A stretch of 64,000 nt of DNA, taken from Streptomyces flaveus. Its GTDB lineage: Bacteria > Actinomycetota > Actinomycetes > Streptomycetales > Streptomycetaceae. Shown piece after piece: positions 1 through 10,516 of the stretch; within the stretch, counting starts at the first letter, position 1, and each line of letters opens with the position of its first letter. Location of the stretch: the NCBI RefSeq assembly GCF_014647675.1, contig NZ_BMPQ01000002.1:233065-297064 (forward strand). The letters run 5' to 3'. The notes under the pieces were generated by a model. It searched no databases, was not told where the DNA came from, and worked only from the letters and a program-made list of their open reading frames with translations. The position numbers were made by a program, and so were the translations under genes.

Positions 1-158
1 TTGCGGATCGGGAAGTGCTTCTGGAGCCCGGTCACCTTCAGCAGGGTCTCGCCGGGGGCGGCGTCCTTGGTGAGGGTCGCGCCCGGGGCCGTCTTCGGGC
101 CCGCGCCGTCGCTCTCTGCGGGTTTGGTCACTGCCGCGTCCTCGGGTTTCTCACTCAC
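1..158 (-). CDS. oppF: Oligopeptide/dipeptide ABC transporter ATP-binding protein OppF/DppF (N-terminal fragment, cut by window edge)
   Basis: Only the first 52 codons are inside the window. They encode a disordered Pro/Ala/Glu/Lys-rich leader followed by LLKVTGLQKHFPIR, the opening beta-strand of an ABC ATPase of the OppF type. The GTG start at 158 overlaps the oppD stop in a GTGA arrangement, so the two genes are translationally coupled. In this family OppD and OppF form the cytoplasmic ATPase heterodimer that powers peptide import through OppB/OppC. The Walker motifs lie outside the window, so the family call rests on the N-terminal motif and operon position. Confidence 0.82.
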   Translation of the reverse strand, partial: MSEKPEDAAVTKPAESDGAGPKTAPGATLTKDAAPGETLLKVTGLQKHFPIR

Positions 159-1248
159 AGCTTGGGCGCAATCTCTTCGGTCCAGATACGCTCCCGCTGC
201 TCCTGCGTCATATGGCAGGCGGCCCAGTGCTGGCTGCCGACCTCGGTCAGCTCGGGGCGGACCGTGCGGGTGACGTTGTCCTTGGGGACGTCCGCGTACG
301 GGCAGCGCGGGTTGAAGGCGCAGCCCGACGGGATGTTGATCAGCGAGGGCGGGGAGCCCTTGACCGGGATGAGCCGCTCCTGCTGGTCGCGGTCGAGGCG
401 CGGCATCGAGCCCAGCAGGCCCCAGGTGTAGGGGTGCCGGGGCTCGTAGAAGACCTTCTCGGCCGGGCCGCGCTCGACGCAGCGCCCGCCGTACATCACC
501 AGGATGTCGTCGGAGAGCTCGGCGACGACGCCCAGGTCGTGGGTGATGACGATGACCGCGGAGCCGAACTCCTTCTGCAAGTCCCGGATCAGGTCGAGGA
601 TCTGCGCCTGGACGGTCACGTCCAGGGCGGTCGTCGGCTCGTCCGCGATGAGCAGTTCGGGGTTGTTGACGAGCGACATCGCGATCATCGCGCGCTGGCG
701 CATACCGCCGGAGAACTCGTGCGGGTAGCCGTCGACGCGCTTGTCCGGTTGCGGAATGCCCACGCGGTCGAGCATCTCGATCGCGCGCCGCCGTGCGGTC
801 TTCTTGTCGACGTCGTTGTGGATGCGGTACGCCTCCACGATCTGGTGGCCGATCGTGTAGTACGGGTGCAGCGCCGACAGCGGGTCCTGGAAGATCATCG
901 ACATCTCGCGGCCACGCAGTTTGCGTACGTGGTCGGGATCGGCGGTGAGCAGTTCCGTGCCGTCCAGCCAGATCTCGCCGGAGAGTTGCGCCTTGCGTTT
1001 GCCGTACTGGCCGGTGGTGTGCAGGCCCATGATGCCGAGCGAGGTCACCGACTTGCCGGAGCCGGACTCGCCCACGATGCCGAGGGTCTTGCCCTTCTCC
1101 AGCGTGAAGCTGAGCCCGTCGACGGACTTGACCAGTCCGTCGTCGGTCGGGAAGTGCACCTTCAGGTCGCGGACTTCGAGGAAGGCGGACGGGGCGGGCG
1201 AGTCCTTGACGGGTTCGCTCAGCGCCGCCCCGCTCTTGCTGAGTTCGG

Positions 1249-1252
<4 letters not shown>
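155..1252 (-). CDS. oppD: Oligopeptide/dipeptide ABC transporter ATP-binding protein OppD/DppD
   Basis: A 365-residue ABC ATPase. Walker A GESGSGKS is at about residues 61-68, the signature is the variant FSGGMRQR typical of OppD, and Walker B LLIADEPTTALD follows. The C-terminal region carries the oligopeptide-transporter extension with a CAFNPRCPYA cysteine motif and a third cysteine near AACHMT. In some OppD/DppD proteins this extension binds an iron-sulfur cluster; that is family knowledge and not shown here. The ATG start at 1252 overlaps the oppB stop (ATGA), and the 3' end overlaps the oppF start, so translation is coupled along the operon. Confidence 0.95.
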
Positions 1253-2247
<995 letters not shown>

Positions 2248-2272
2248 TGCTCTCGGCCCGGCGGCGGACCAT

Positions 2273-2299
2273 GGGCCACCGGAGGTCTTCCGGTGGCCC
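2273..2299 (-). terminator. Intra-operon stem-loop between oppA and oppB
   Basis: Perfect 11-bp inverted repeat (GGGCCACCGGA and its complement) with a 5-nt loop, lying 3' of the solute-binding-protein gene and 5' of the permease gene, without a U-tract. In ABC importer operons, hairpins at this position often stabilise the binding-protein mRNA or cause partial termination, giving excess binding protein. That role is inferred from position. Confidence 0.6.
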
Positions 2300-2363
2300 A
2301 CGAGTCACGCCGCGCCGGCCTTCACCTGCCTTTCGTGCCGTATGGCGGGTGCGCCGGTCGGGA

Positions 2364-4148
2364 TTACTTCTTGAGGCCCAGGTTCACGAAGTCGTACGTA
2401 CCGTTGTAGTTGTCGGTCGTGTAGACGTTCGCCAGCCGGTTCGAGCGCCAGTTGATGAACTTCTCGAAGGTGAAGGGCAGGTAGTAGCCGCCCTCCATGA
2501 CCTTGTGGTTGATCTCCGTGGAGATCTGCTCCTTCTTCGCGTCGTCCAACTCCGTGACGTAGTCGGCGAAGAGGCCGTCGATCGTCTTGTCCTTGATCAT
2601 CGCGAAGTTGTTGTTGCCGCTCTCAAGGATGTACTTGCTGCCCCACAGAGGCAGACCGAAGCCCTGGACGGTCGGGAAGTCAGGACCCCAGCCCATGATG
2701 ATGATGCCGTAGCCCTTCTTCTTCACGTTCTCGGGGCTGCCGATGATGCCGGAGGTCTGCGCACCGTCGAACTGGTCGATCTCGACGTCGATGCCGACCT
2801 TCTTCAGCGAAGCCTGCAGGGACTCGGCGGTGGCCACCTCGACCGGCTTGTTGTTGCGGACCGCGACGGTGGTCTTGAAGCCGTTCGGCTGGCCGCAGGC
2901 CTTCAGCTCTTCCTTGGCCTTGGCGACGTTGCCCTTCTTGTCCGCTCCGGCCATCTCGTACGGGTCGTACTTCTGGCCCTCGGCGCCCGGGACGGACGGC
3001 GGCAGCATGTTGGTGCCGATGTCGCCACCGGCGATCGGGCCACCACGCGCGGTCTGCAGCGACTCGTGGTCGGCGCCGTAGATCACGGCCTTGCGGCAGT
3101 GGATGTTGTCGAACGGCTTGACCGTCTGCGGGAAGACCGCGTACCGGATGTAGCCGGAGACCGGGTTGTCCAGGTTGCCCTTGTGCTCCTTCAGGGCGGT
3201 GGTGCGGCCCTGCGGGGACAGACCGGTCTGGTTGGCGTCCAGGTCGTAGTCGCCGTTGATCAGACGCTGGTCCATGTCATTGGCGTTGGTGAAGAACGTC
3301 ATCGAGATCTTGTCCGGGTACGCCTTGCGGACCGGGTCCGAGGCCGGCTTCCAGTTCTCGTTGCGGACCAGGACCAGCTTCTTGTTCGGCGTGTACGACT
3401 GGAACTTGTACGGACCGGACGAGAACGGCTTCAGACCGTACTTCGACTTGGTGTCCTTGTCCTGGCGGACCGGGGCCGCCGAGGCCATGGTGAGCATGTC
3501 CTCGAAGTCCGAGTTGGGCGCAGGCAGGTTGAAGACGATGGTCTTGTCGTCGGGCGTCTCGATCGCCTTCAGACCCAGCTTGTCCGGGGACGTGTCCTTG
3601 TACGGGCCCGGGTACTCGCCCTTGGGATCGAGGATGTCCTTCAGGTAGACCGGACCGCCGGACAGCACGTCCTGCGCCCACACACGCTCGATGCCGTACT
3701 TGACGTCCTTGGAGGTGATCGGCTTGCCGTCCTCCCAGGTCACCCCGTCACGCAGCGTGTACGTGTAGGTCTTGCCACCGTTGGTGATCTTCGCCGTGCT
3801 GGTGGCGAGGTCCGGGGTGGCCTCGGCGCCCTTCGCTCCGGGCTCCGTCTTGCCGGTCACCAGGGTGCGGGCGTAGTAGCGGGAGAAGTTCCACATGAAG
3901 CCGTAGTAGCCACGCGTGGTGTCCCACGAGTCGGCGTCCTGGGCAGCGGCGAACTTCAGCTCGCCGCCCTTCTTGGCCTCGGATGCCTGGGCGACCTTGT
4001 TGTTCGCGGCGTCGAAGCCGGCCGCGCCGCCTTCCCCGCCTTCGTCGGTGCCGCCGCCGCCGCACGCCGCCGTGGCAAGCAGCGCGGCGACCACGCCGGC
4101 GGCGGCCACGGCCTGCTTGCGCCGCCTTGTGGTGCGTTGGGTAGTCAC
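2364..4148 (-). CDS. oppA: Oligopeptide-binding lipoprotein OppA/DppA (SBP_bac_5)
   Basis: A 594-residue extracellular substrate-binding protein. The N-terminus is basic (TTRRRK), then a hydrophobic stretch and a lipobox ending at Cys29 (TAAC), followed by a Gly-rich linker. The body has family-5 features such as YTYTLRDGVTWEDGKPITSKDV and TFEKFINWRSNR. GTG 4148 is chosen because GGAGG lies about 6-10 nt upstream; the open frame extends to 4271 but without a ribosome binding site. It captures peptides outside the membrane and delivers them to OppB/OppC. The gene sits between the two permease genes rather than first in the operon. Confidence 0.94.
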   Translation of the reverse strand: MTTQRTTRRRKQAVAAAGVVAALLATAACGGGGTDEGGEGGAAGFDAANNKVAQASEAKKGGELKFAAAQDADSWDTTRGYYGFMWNFSRYYARTLVTGKTEPGAKGAEATPDLATSTAKITNGGKTYTYTLRDGVTWEDGKPITSKDVKYGIERVWAQDVLSGGPVYLKDILDPKGEYPGPYKDTSPDKLGLKAIETPDDKTIVFNLPAPNSDFEDMLTMASAAPVRQDKDTKSKYGLKPFSSGPYKFQSYTPNKKLVLVRNENWKPASDPVRKAYPDKISMTFFTNANDMDQRLINGDYDLDANQTGLSPQGRTTALKEHKGNLDNPVSGYIRYAVFPQTVKPFDNIHCRKAVIYGADHESLQTARGGPIAGGDIGTNMLPPSVPGAEGQKYDPYEMAGADKKGNVAKAKEELKACGQPNGFKTTVAVRNNKPVEVATAESLQASLKKVGIDVEIDQFDGAQTSGIIGSPENVKKKGYGIIIMGWGPDFPTVQGFGLPLWGSKYILESGNNNFAMIKDKTIDGLFADYVTELDDAKKEQISTEINHKVMEGGYYLPFTFEKFINWRSNRLANVYTTDNYNGTYDFVNLGLKK

Positions 4149-4209
4149 TCGGATCCTCCGTGTGTATAGCGGCCCGCCGACAGATGACGGGCCCTGGGGG
4201 TACGGCAGT

Positions 4210-5220
4210 TCAGCGGGAACCCTTCGGGTCCAGCGCGTCACGCACGCCGTCGCCGAAGAGATTGAAGGCAAGAACGGTGATGAAGATCGCTACGCCCGGG
4301 ATCACCATGTACATGGGATCCGAGTCGTAGTAGTCGATCGCGCTCGAGAGCATCTGCCCCCAGGAGGCCGTGGGCGGTTTGACGCCCACGCCCAGGAAGC
4401 TGAGCGCCGCTTCGGTGAGGATGTTGGTCGGGATCATCATCGTCGTGTACACGATGATGGGGGCGACGAGGTTGGGCAGGAGCTCCTTGAACAGGATGTA
4501 GAACCGCCCGGCCCCGAGACTGCGGGCGGCCTCGACGTACTCGCGCTCACGCAGCGAGAGCGTCTGGCCGCGCACTACGCGTCCGACATAGGGCCAGCCG
4601 AAGAAACCGATCACCAGGATCATCACGAACAGGCGCACGCCTGTGCCGGTGAGACCCAGCATCTCGTTCGGCATGACCGAGACCAGCGCGATGATGAAGA
4701 GCAGCTGCGGGAAGGCCAGTAGACCGTCCATCACACGGCTGATGACCGCGTCCAGCCAGCCGCCGAAGTAGCCGGCGAGGACACCCAGAACCGTGCCGAG
4801 CACGACCGCGACGAGGGCGGACAGGAAGCCGACCAGGAGCGAGATCCGGGCGCCGTAGACGATCCGGGCGAACACGTCACGCCCGCTGACCGGTTCGACG
4901 CCGAGGAGGTGGTCCGCGCTGATGCCGCCCCAGGCGCCTTTGGGGGTGGAGAACAGAGGGTCGATCAGGTCCTCGTGGTGCGTCTCGGGGTCCTGCCCGA
5001 CCAGGTTGGTGATCACCGGTGCGAGCAGCGCGATCGCGATCAGTGCGAGCACGACGACGCCGCCCGTGAGGGCCAACTTGTCGCGTTTGAGGCGCTCCCA
5101 GGCAATCCGGCCGAGGGAACGCCCCTGTACCGCCTTGCCTTCGGCGGAGCCCGCGAGCACCGCCTCCTCGGCAGCGCTCGGGGCCGCTTCCGCGGTCGGC
5201 TCGTGCAATGGTGCCGTCAT
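4210..5220 (-). CDS. oppC: Oligopeptide/dipeptide ABC transporter permease OppC/DppC
   Basis: A 336-residue permease starting MTAPLHEP with a GAGAGGGG ribosome binding site upstream. It has an Ala/Glu-rich cytoplasmic leader, an OppC N-terminal helix (LALTGGVVVLALIAIALLAP), an extracytoplasmic loop with GISADHLLGVEPVSGRDVFARIVYGARISL, and the BPD_transp_1 domain with EAARSLGAGRFYILFKELLPN. It is the first gene of the operon, preceded by a 435-bp gene-free stretch that contains an ECF-sigma-like promoter match. Proteins with this arrangement import peptides for nutrition or, in Streptomyces, developmental signalling; the substrate cannot be read from sequence. Confidence 0.94.
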   Translation of the reverse strand: MTAPLHEPTAEAAPSAAEEAVLAGSAEGKAVQGRSLGRIAWERLKRDKLALTGGVVVLALIAIALLAPVITNLVGQDPETHHEDLIDPLFSTPKGAWGGISADHLLGVEPVSGRDVFARIVYGARISLLVGFLSALVAVVLGTVLGVLAGYFGGWLDAVISRVMDGLLAFPQLLFIIALVSVMPNEMLGLTGTGVRLFVMILVIGFFGWPYVGRVVRGQTLSLREREYVEAARSLGAGRFYILFKELLPNLVAPIIVYTTMMIPTNILTEAALSFLGVGVKPPTASWGQMLSSAIDYYDSDPMYMVIPGVAIFITVLAFNLFGDGVRDALDPKGSR

Positions 5221-5376
5221 CGTGGCAGCGACCCCTCTCAACCGGCTGTAGCCGGCCCCCACTTGCCGCTGTAGCGGCGTGACCAGTGCGTCGTACACAG
5301 GGGCGAACACCCCTGGAGCCGGAGTCTTCAACGGTTCAGCGATCTGTTGAAAGACCTGGCGGTGAATGGATGCCTA

Positions 5377-5401
5377 AACGTGATGCTGACTGGGATGTTC
5401 C
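5377..5401 (-). promoter_or_regulatory. Candidate ECF sigma-factor promoter upstream of the opp operon
   Basis: On the minus strand, CGGAAC is followed after exactly 16 nt by CGTTTA, about 157 nt upstream of the oppC start. This matches 10 of 12 positions of the BldN-type consensus as I recall it (CGTAAC-N16-CGTTGA) and also the general ECF pattern GGAAC-N16-CGTT. Between it and the gene lies an inverted repeat, TTCAAC-N13-GTTGAA, at 5327-5351. The remainder of the gene-free stretch 5221-5655 shows only a weak 6-bp hairpin at 5566-5581 that could end the neighbouring minus-strand gene. Confidence 0.4.
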
Positions 5402-5655
5402 GTTATCCGAACGGTATGTAACGAGGTACGGACGCGGGACAGTTGATGCACAAGGACCACACGCCGCGTTTACCCGCGTAGATCGGGACAATAAACCCGA
5501 CCCGGATCCGAAGTCGAATCGAGGCCGAACGGCAGGCGAACGGAGGGGATCAGACGGTGTGAGCCCGGGTCAGCCGACCCGAGCAGAGGCCGACGGCGTG
5601 TCAGTACGAGCGTGGCAGCACGAGCGCCTCAGCACCAGCGGGTCAGTACGAGAGG

Positions 5656-6444
5656 TCAGTAAGAATCCGGGTAGCCGTAGCCGCCCGCCACCGGTGCCTG
5701 CGCGGGGGCCGCGTGGGCCTCGCGGTCGTAGAACGGGCGCGTCATGGCCCGCATCCACATGGCCACCGGGTCGTACTCGTCGGACATCGCGACGGTCGAC
5801 ACCGGCAGCCCGTCCGGCACGACGCCGATCGACTGCTGCATCATCGCCCGTACCGAGTCCACCGCGGGCGGGCTCGTGTCGTACACATCGAGGCCGATGG
5901 CCAGATACGGCGCGCCCAGCGCGGGCTGCACCCAGGCGCGGCGCAGCGAGCGCACGGCGGCGGTGCGGTGCGCGTTCTGCGCGAGGAGGGCGTAGAACTG
6001 CGGGAGTTCGATGCTCGGCTCGGCCATCCGGAGCGGTCCTGCGGGCTGCCGCTCCAGGCCGGTGGCGATACGGCGCAGGTCGAGCCAGGGGATGCCGACT
6101 CCGCCGCCGGGCGCGTGCGGGTTCAGCCACAGACCGTAGTGGTCGGGGTAGAGGGTGCGGGCCACGTCGAGGCCGTCGACGACTTCGTACGAACGGTTCC
6201 AGCCGCTGGCCGAGAGCTCCTGGGCGGAGGTGACGCAGGGCGCGTAGCTGAAGCCCTCCACCTCCATGTTTCCGTACTGGGCGTCCGGTGAGCCGGCCTG
6301 GCCGTGCCAGAGCAGCATCCAGATCTGGCCACCGCCGGGGGTCGCGAGCGCCCGCAGGAGCGCCTCGTAGGCGTCGTAACGCCCGGGCGTCACCTGGCGC
6401 AGCATGTGCTCGACCTGCCCGGCCGCGATGCCGCTGGCGCTCAC
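5656..6444 (-). CDS. SseB-like protein (enhanced serine sensitivity family), copy 1
   Basis: A 262-residue soluble protein with GTG start at 6444 and an AAGAAGGGG ribosome binding site. The N-terminal part carries the SseB-type fold features (WMLLWHGQAG, WLNPHAPGGGVGIPWLDLRRIA) and the C-terminal part the SseB_C pattern, ending ...AMTRPFYDREAHA and a Gly/Ala/Pro-rich tail. It is a paralogue of the next upstream gene, sharing the RPFY C-terminal motif. E. coli SseB was named for a serine-sensitivity phenotype and has no settled biochemical function. Here both copies lie beside the glycine/serine gene cluster, which suggests a related role by context only. Confidence 0.8.
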   Translation of the reverse strand: MSASGIAAGQVEHMLRQVTPGRYDAYEALLRALATPGGGQIWMLLWHGQAGSPDAQYGNMEVEGFSYAPCVTSAQELSASGWNRSYEVVDGLDVARTLYPDHYGLWLNPHAPGGGVGIPWLDLRRIATGLERQPAGPLRMAEPSIELPQFYALLAQNAHRTAAVRSLRRAWVQPALGAPYLAIGLDVYDTSPPAVDSVRAMMQQSIGVVPDGLPVSTVAMSDEYDPVAMWMRAMTRPFYDREAHAAPAQAPVAGGYGYPDSY

Positions 6445-6572
6445 CTGTACCGCCCCTTCTTGAAGTTGACTCGGATATGAAACCAGCTTATGCGCTGCGC
6501 TGGCTGAACCGATTGGAGCTGGCCTCCGCTGTAAGTGCCGATTCGGGCTCGGGGCTCCATGTCGGTTGCGGG

Positions 6573-6667
6573 CTGCAGGCTCGTCGTGGCTGGTCGCGCC
6601 CACGCGGCGGAGCCGCAAATCGATGCAGCCCCGCGCCCCTGACGGGGCGCCCCCGTCGGGGCGCGCT
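6573..6667 (-). repeat. Interspersed intergenic repeat, copy A
   Basis: Read on the minus strand, this holds a hairpin-forming GC block, then GGGGCGCGGGGCTGC, CGGCTCCGCCGCG and the conserved block GCGCGACCAGCCAC (6586-6599 on the complement). The same modular element appears at four other intergenic places in the window. It lies between the two sseB-like genes and overlaps the end of copy 2, so it may act as its 3' stem-loop. Confidence 0.75.
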
Positions 6668-7442
6668 ACAGGTGGCCCGTGTAGAAGGGGCGGACCCGTT
6701 CTCGTAGCCAGGTCGTCACCGGGTCCTGGGCTGCTTCCAGGAAGACCAGGTTGACCGGCCAGGGGGCCGGGGCTCGGGTCAGGGCTCGGCCCAGGGCGTC
6801 CAGGGGGAGGGTGCGGGCTTCGGGGTCCCAGGAGGTCAGTTCTACGCCTATGAACAGGATCGGGTCTGCCGTTTCGATGGCTGCGAGGCAGCGGCGGGCG
6901 GTTCGTACGGCGCCGGTGGCTTCGAACTCGGTCGCGGCGGCCGTCAGGAAGTCCACCGGGTCCTGCTGCCAGTCGGGCTCGAACAGGCGGACCCGGCCGC
7001 CGCTCGCGGGGCCGTCCAGCTCGGTGCGTCCGGCGCGGCACAGTTCGGCGACGGCGGGCGGGGGCAGCGGGATGCCGACCGTGCCCTCCGGGTTCACCGC
7101 GATGCCCACCTGCGGCGGCAGTCCACGAGCGAACTCGACGGCGGGCGCGATCGTATACGACATGTGGTCGCCGGCGATCTGCCGGAACTGCTGTTCCGAG
7201 CTGAAGACCGGGACGTACGCCTGTCCGTCGAGCTCCATCGCAGGCAGGTTCAGCGGGCCGCTGTGCGGGCCGCCGCCGTTCGGCAGCGGCACCCAGAGGA
7301 AGCTGCGGCCGAGGATCTCCACGATCCGGGCTCCCGCCGAGGGTCCCGCCGGAGCGCCGAGGGACGCGGCAAGCACCTCCTCCAACTCGTTGCCGGGCCA
7401 GCCGACGTGCGGATGGGGGTGCGCCTGTGCCGGAAAGTCCAT
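6666..7442 (-). CDS. SseB-like protein (enhanced serine sensitivity family), copy 2
   Basis: A 258-residue soluble protein. The N-terminal SseB domain includes NELEEVLAASLG, FLWVPLPNGG and YVPVFSSEQQFRQ; a C-terminal SseB_C half follows and ends with TTWLRERVRPFYTGHL. This is the clearer family member of the pair and matches the expected two-domain length. The ATG at 7442 follows GGTAGAGGCAG. It is separated from copy 1 by about 220 bp containing an interspersed repeat. No catalytic residues are known for the family and none are evident here. No signal peptide or membrane segment is present. Confidence 0.85.
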   Translation of the reverse strand: MDFPAQAHPHPHVGWPGNELEEVLAASLGAPAGPSAGARIVEILGRSFLWVPLPNGGGPHSGPLNLPAMELDGQAYVPVFSSEQQFRQIAGDHMSYTIAPAVEFARGLPPQVGIAVNPEGTVGIPLPPPAVAELCRAGRTELDGPASGGRVRLFEPDWQQDPVDFLTAAATEFEATGAVRTARRCLAAIETADPILFIGVELTSWDPEARTLPLDALGRALTRAPAPWPVNLVFLEAAQDPVTTWLRERVRPFYTGHL

Positions 7443-7554
7443 CTGCCTCTACCACCTGCTCGAAAATCACTGCCGGATACCACCGCCGGGGCAGCGACCG
7501 CTGCGACTGAAAACCCTAGCGCCCACCGAAGCGGACTTGCCGAAGTCCGGTGCG

Positions 7555-7640
7555 TAACCGCGCCCCTACAGGAGGCCGCAGGCCTTCCTGTAGGGGCGCG
7601 GGGAACTGCGCGACCAGCCACAACGCACCCGCAGCTTCGA
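7555..7640 (+). repeat. Interspersed intergenic repeat, copy B, with strong stem-loop
   Basis: Contains a perfect 14-bp inverted repeat (GCGCCCCTACAGGA and its complement, 7560-7599) whose 12-nt centre can itself pair as GGCC/GGCC. This is followed by GGGGAACTGCGCGACCAGCCAC, the conserved block of the repeat family. The hairpin lies 3' of the minus-strand ATPase gene ending at 7662 and probably also serves as its terminator. Confidence 0.8.
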
Positions 7641-7661
7641 ACCGCACTCCGCGCGGAGCGC

Positions 7662-8339
7662 TTAGTCGTCGAAATCGATCCGCCGCAGCACGTCCGCCGC
7701 GGACCGGTCGATGAGGACGGCCGAACCGCAGCCCTCCGGCAGGTCGCCCTTCTCCACGGAGCGCAGCAGCCGGGCGACCGCGGCGCGGTGCCGGGCGAAG
7801 GCGTACCGCGAGACGCCACGGCCCCGCTCGCGCTGGCCGTCCAGGGCCGTGTCCGGCGGGACGTCGAGCAGCAGCAGATGCAGCGTGCCGCCGCGGCGCC
7901 TGGCCTCACGCGCGATCCAGTTGCGCACCCAGGCCTGGGTGCCGCAGTCGTGCACGACGACGCCCTCGCCGGAGCGCAGGGCGCGGCGCAGGCCCGCGTA
8001 GTGCGCGGCCCGTACGAGGGGGCGGTAGACCGCGTACGGCAGAACGCCGGACAGGCGGCGGTCCCAGCGGTCGCGGGTGTCCTGCGAGTCGATGCGGACG
8101 CCCGTCACGGCGCGGCGCATCAGGGTCGACTTGCCGCTGCCCGGGAGGCCCGTGACCACGACGAGATCGGCCGCGCCGAAGCGCAGGCCGTGCGGACTGT
8201 GTCCCGCGCGCTCCCGTAGATCACGGACGACGGGCGCCGGGAGCGGGCCGCACGCCTCCCTGGCCGGGACAGCCGGGACAGCGGGTTGCTTGGGCAGTGC
8301 GACGGCGGCACCCGTCGCGTACGCCGTGGTCCTGTTCAC
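7662..8339 (-). CDS. P-loop ATPase/kinase-like protein (AAA_33 type)
   Basis: A 225-residue protein with Walker A GLPGSGKST at about residues 64-72, then DSQDTRDRW, a segment VVVHDCGTQAWVRNWIAREA, and LLLLDVPPDTALDGQRERGRGV, which resembles the lid region of P-loop kinases of the zeta-toxin/AAA_33 type. GTG 8339 is preferred because GGGGAGG lies 9 nt upstream; an ATG at 8357 lacks a good ribosome binding site. The substrate is unknown. It is divergent from the glycine riboswitch/gcvT unit and shares its upstream region with it. Function beyond ATP-dependent phosphotransfer is not assignable. Confidence 0.75.
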   Translation of the reverse strand: MNRTTAYATGAAVALPKQPAVPAVPAREACGPLPAPVVRDLRERAGHSPHGLRFGAADLVVVTGLPGSGKSTLMRRAVTGVRIDSQDTRDRWDRRLSGVLPYAVYRPLVRAAHYAGLRRALRSGEGVVVHDCGTQAWVRNWIAREARRRGGTLHLLLLDVPPDTALDGQRERGRGVSRYAFARHRAAVARLLRSVEKGDLPEGCGSAVLIDRSAADVLRRIDFDD

Positions 8340-8434
8340 GCTGTTCGTCCTCCCCATCGGGTCGGGAGACCCATCCCCGTCAAGTGTAAAGAGAAGGTAA
8401 TGCGTGCCCCCTGTCGTTTTCGTTCTCGCCATGC

Positions 8435-8470
8435 CACAGGCCCGTCACAGATCACTGTGACGGGTCTGTG
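8435..8470. promoter_or_regulatory. 36-nt near-perfect dyad in divergent promoter region
   Basis: Arms CACAGgCCCGTCACAG and CTGTGACGGGtCTGTG flank ATCA. The inner 10 bp pair perfectly, then one mismatched or wobble position, then 5 more bp. It lies between the divergent ATPase gene and the glycine riboswitch, with no gene end nearby, so an operator or an RNA structure is more likely than a terminator. The remaining sequence in 8340-8573 shows nothing else I can name. Confidence 0.55.
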
Positions 8471-8573
8471 CCCCCTGTGAAGGCCCCCCACGCCTGTGGA
8501 AAGACCCCCCTGCCGTGCCGCACCGATGCGTGCGATGATGTGCGCGCCAACTGCATACCGGCCGCTTGAATCC

Positions 8574-8795
8574 GCGCGGGAGAGTTCCGGGTACGTGTAC
8601 ACGCAGGTGTACGGGTGTCCGGGCGCCGAAGGAGCAAGTCCCTCCCTTGAATCTCTCAGGCCCCGTTACCGCGCGGGCGAGGCACATCTGAAAAGCGGGC
8701 CGCCGACCAGCGGCTCCACCCAAGGTGCAAACCATGACCACCGTCTGTCGGCGGTCACGGCGAACCTCTCAGGTTCCGATGACAGATGGGGAGGA
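8574..8795 (+). ncRNA. Glycine riboswitch, tandem aptamers, upstream of gcvT
   Basis: The sequence carries the two conserved glycine-aptamer cores in order. Aptamer 1: GCGGGAGAG (from about 8576), GCCGAAGGAGCAAG (8625-8638), CTCTCAGGC (about 8653) and CATCTGAAAAGC. Aptamer 2: CCACCCAAGGTGCAAACC (about 8716-8733), GGCGAACCTCTCAGG and TTCCGATGACAGATGGGGAG (to about 8793). The 3' end is about 38 nt from the gcvT start. Glycine riboswitches of this type usually activate gcv genes when glycine is abundant. I see no clear terminator between aptamer 2 and the start codon, so the switch may act on translation initiation; this is inference. Confidence 0.93.
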
Positions 8796-8830
8796 ACGAC
8801 CTCGCCGTCATGCCTTGGGAGCCCTGTCCG

Positions 8831-9958
<1,128 letters not shown>

Positions 9959-10112
9959 TCCCGCCGGCGGTTCGGCAGCGCGGCGACGTGACGTACGTTC
10001 CCGTGTGCCGTCTCGTATCCGACGTCTCGCATCTGACGTCTCTTGTCCGGCGTCTCGTAACGCAGGACCACCCGTTGATCACCACTCCCCCGCGTACAGG
10101 AGAATTCAGGCC

Positions 10113-10502
10113 ATGAGCAACCCCCAGCAGCTGCGCTACAGCAAGGAGCACGAGTGGCTGTCGGTCGCCGAGGACGGCGTATCGACGGTCGGCATCACCG
10201 AGTTCGCGGCCAACGCGCTCGGCGACGTCGTGTACGTACAGCTCCCCGAGGTGGGCGACACAGTGACCGCGGGCGAGACCTGCGGCGAGCTGGAGTCGAC
10301 GAAGTCGGTCAGCGATCTGTATTCGCCGGTCACCGGTGAGGTCACCGAGATCAACCAGGATGTCGTGGACGACCCCGCGCTGGTGAACACCGCTCCGTTC
10401 GAGGGCGGTTGGCTGTTCAAGGTACGTATCGCCGAGGAGCCGAAGGACCTGCTCTCCGCGACCGAGTACACCGAATTCTCCGGCTCCGACTCCGCCTCCT
10501 GA
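10113..10502 (+). CDS. gcvH: Glycine cleavage system H protein
   Basis: A 129-residue lipoyl-carrier protein. The lipoylation site is Lys64 in [19 protein letters not shown], with the conserved surroundings KEHEWL near the N-terminus and NEDP-type motif DDPALVN. AGGAGA precedes the ATG by about 10 nt. It shuttles the aminomethyl group between the P and T proteins and is reoxidised by lipoamide dehydrogenase. It is 154 nt downstream of gcvT and 14 nt upstream of glyA, consistent with one transcript under riboswitch control. Confidence 0.97.
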   Translation: MSNPQQLRYSKEHEWLSVAEDGVSTVGITEFAANALGDVVYVQLPEVGDTVTAGETCGELESTKSVSDLYSPVTGEVTEINQDVVDDPALVNTAPFEGGWLFKVRIAEEPKDLLSATEYTEFSGSDSAS

Positions 10503-10516
10503 AGGACTCCTGACTG

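Noticed and set aside
2271..4169. Long plus-strand ORF of 632 codons opposite the oligopeptide-binding protein
   Set aside because: It is rich in Arg/Val/Leu/Asp low-complexity sequence without motifs, and lies antisense to a clear lipoprotein gene with signal and ribosome binding site. It is a high-GC shadow frame.
5286..6233. Plus-strand ORF running from the opp upstream region into the sseB-like gene
   Set aside because: Its second half is an Arg/Pro/Ala-rich shadow of the minus-strand gene and the first half has no ribosome binding site or motif.
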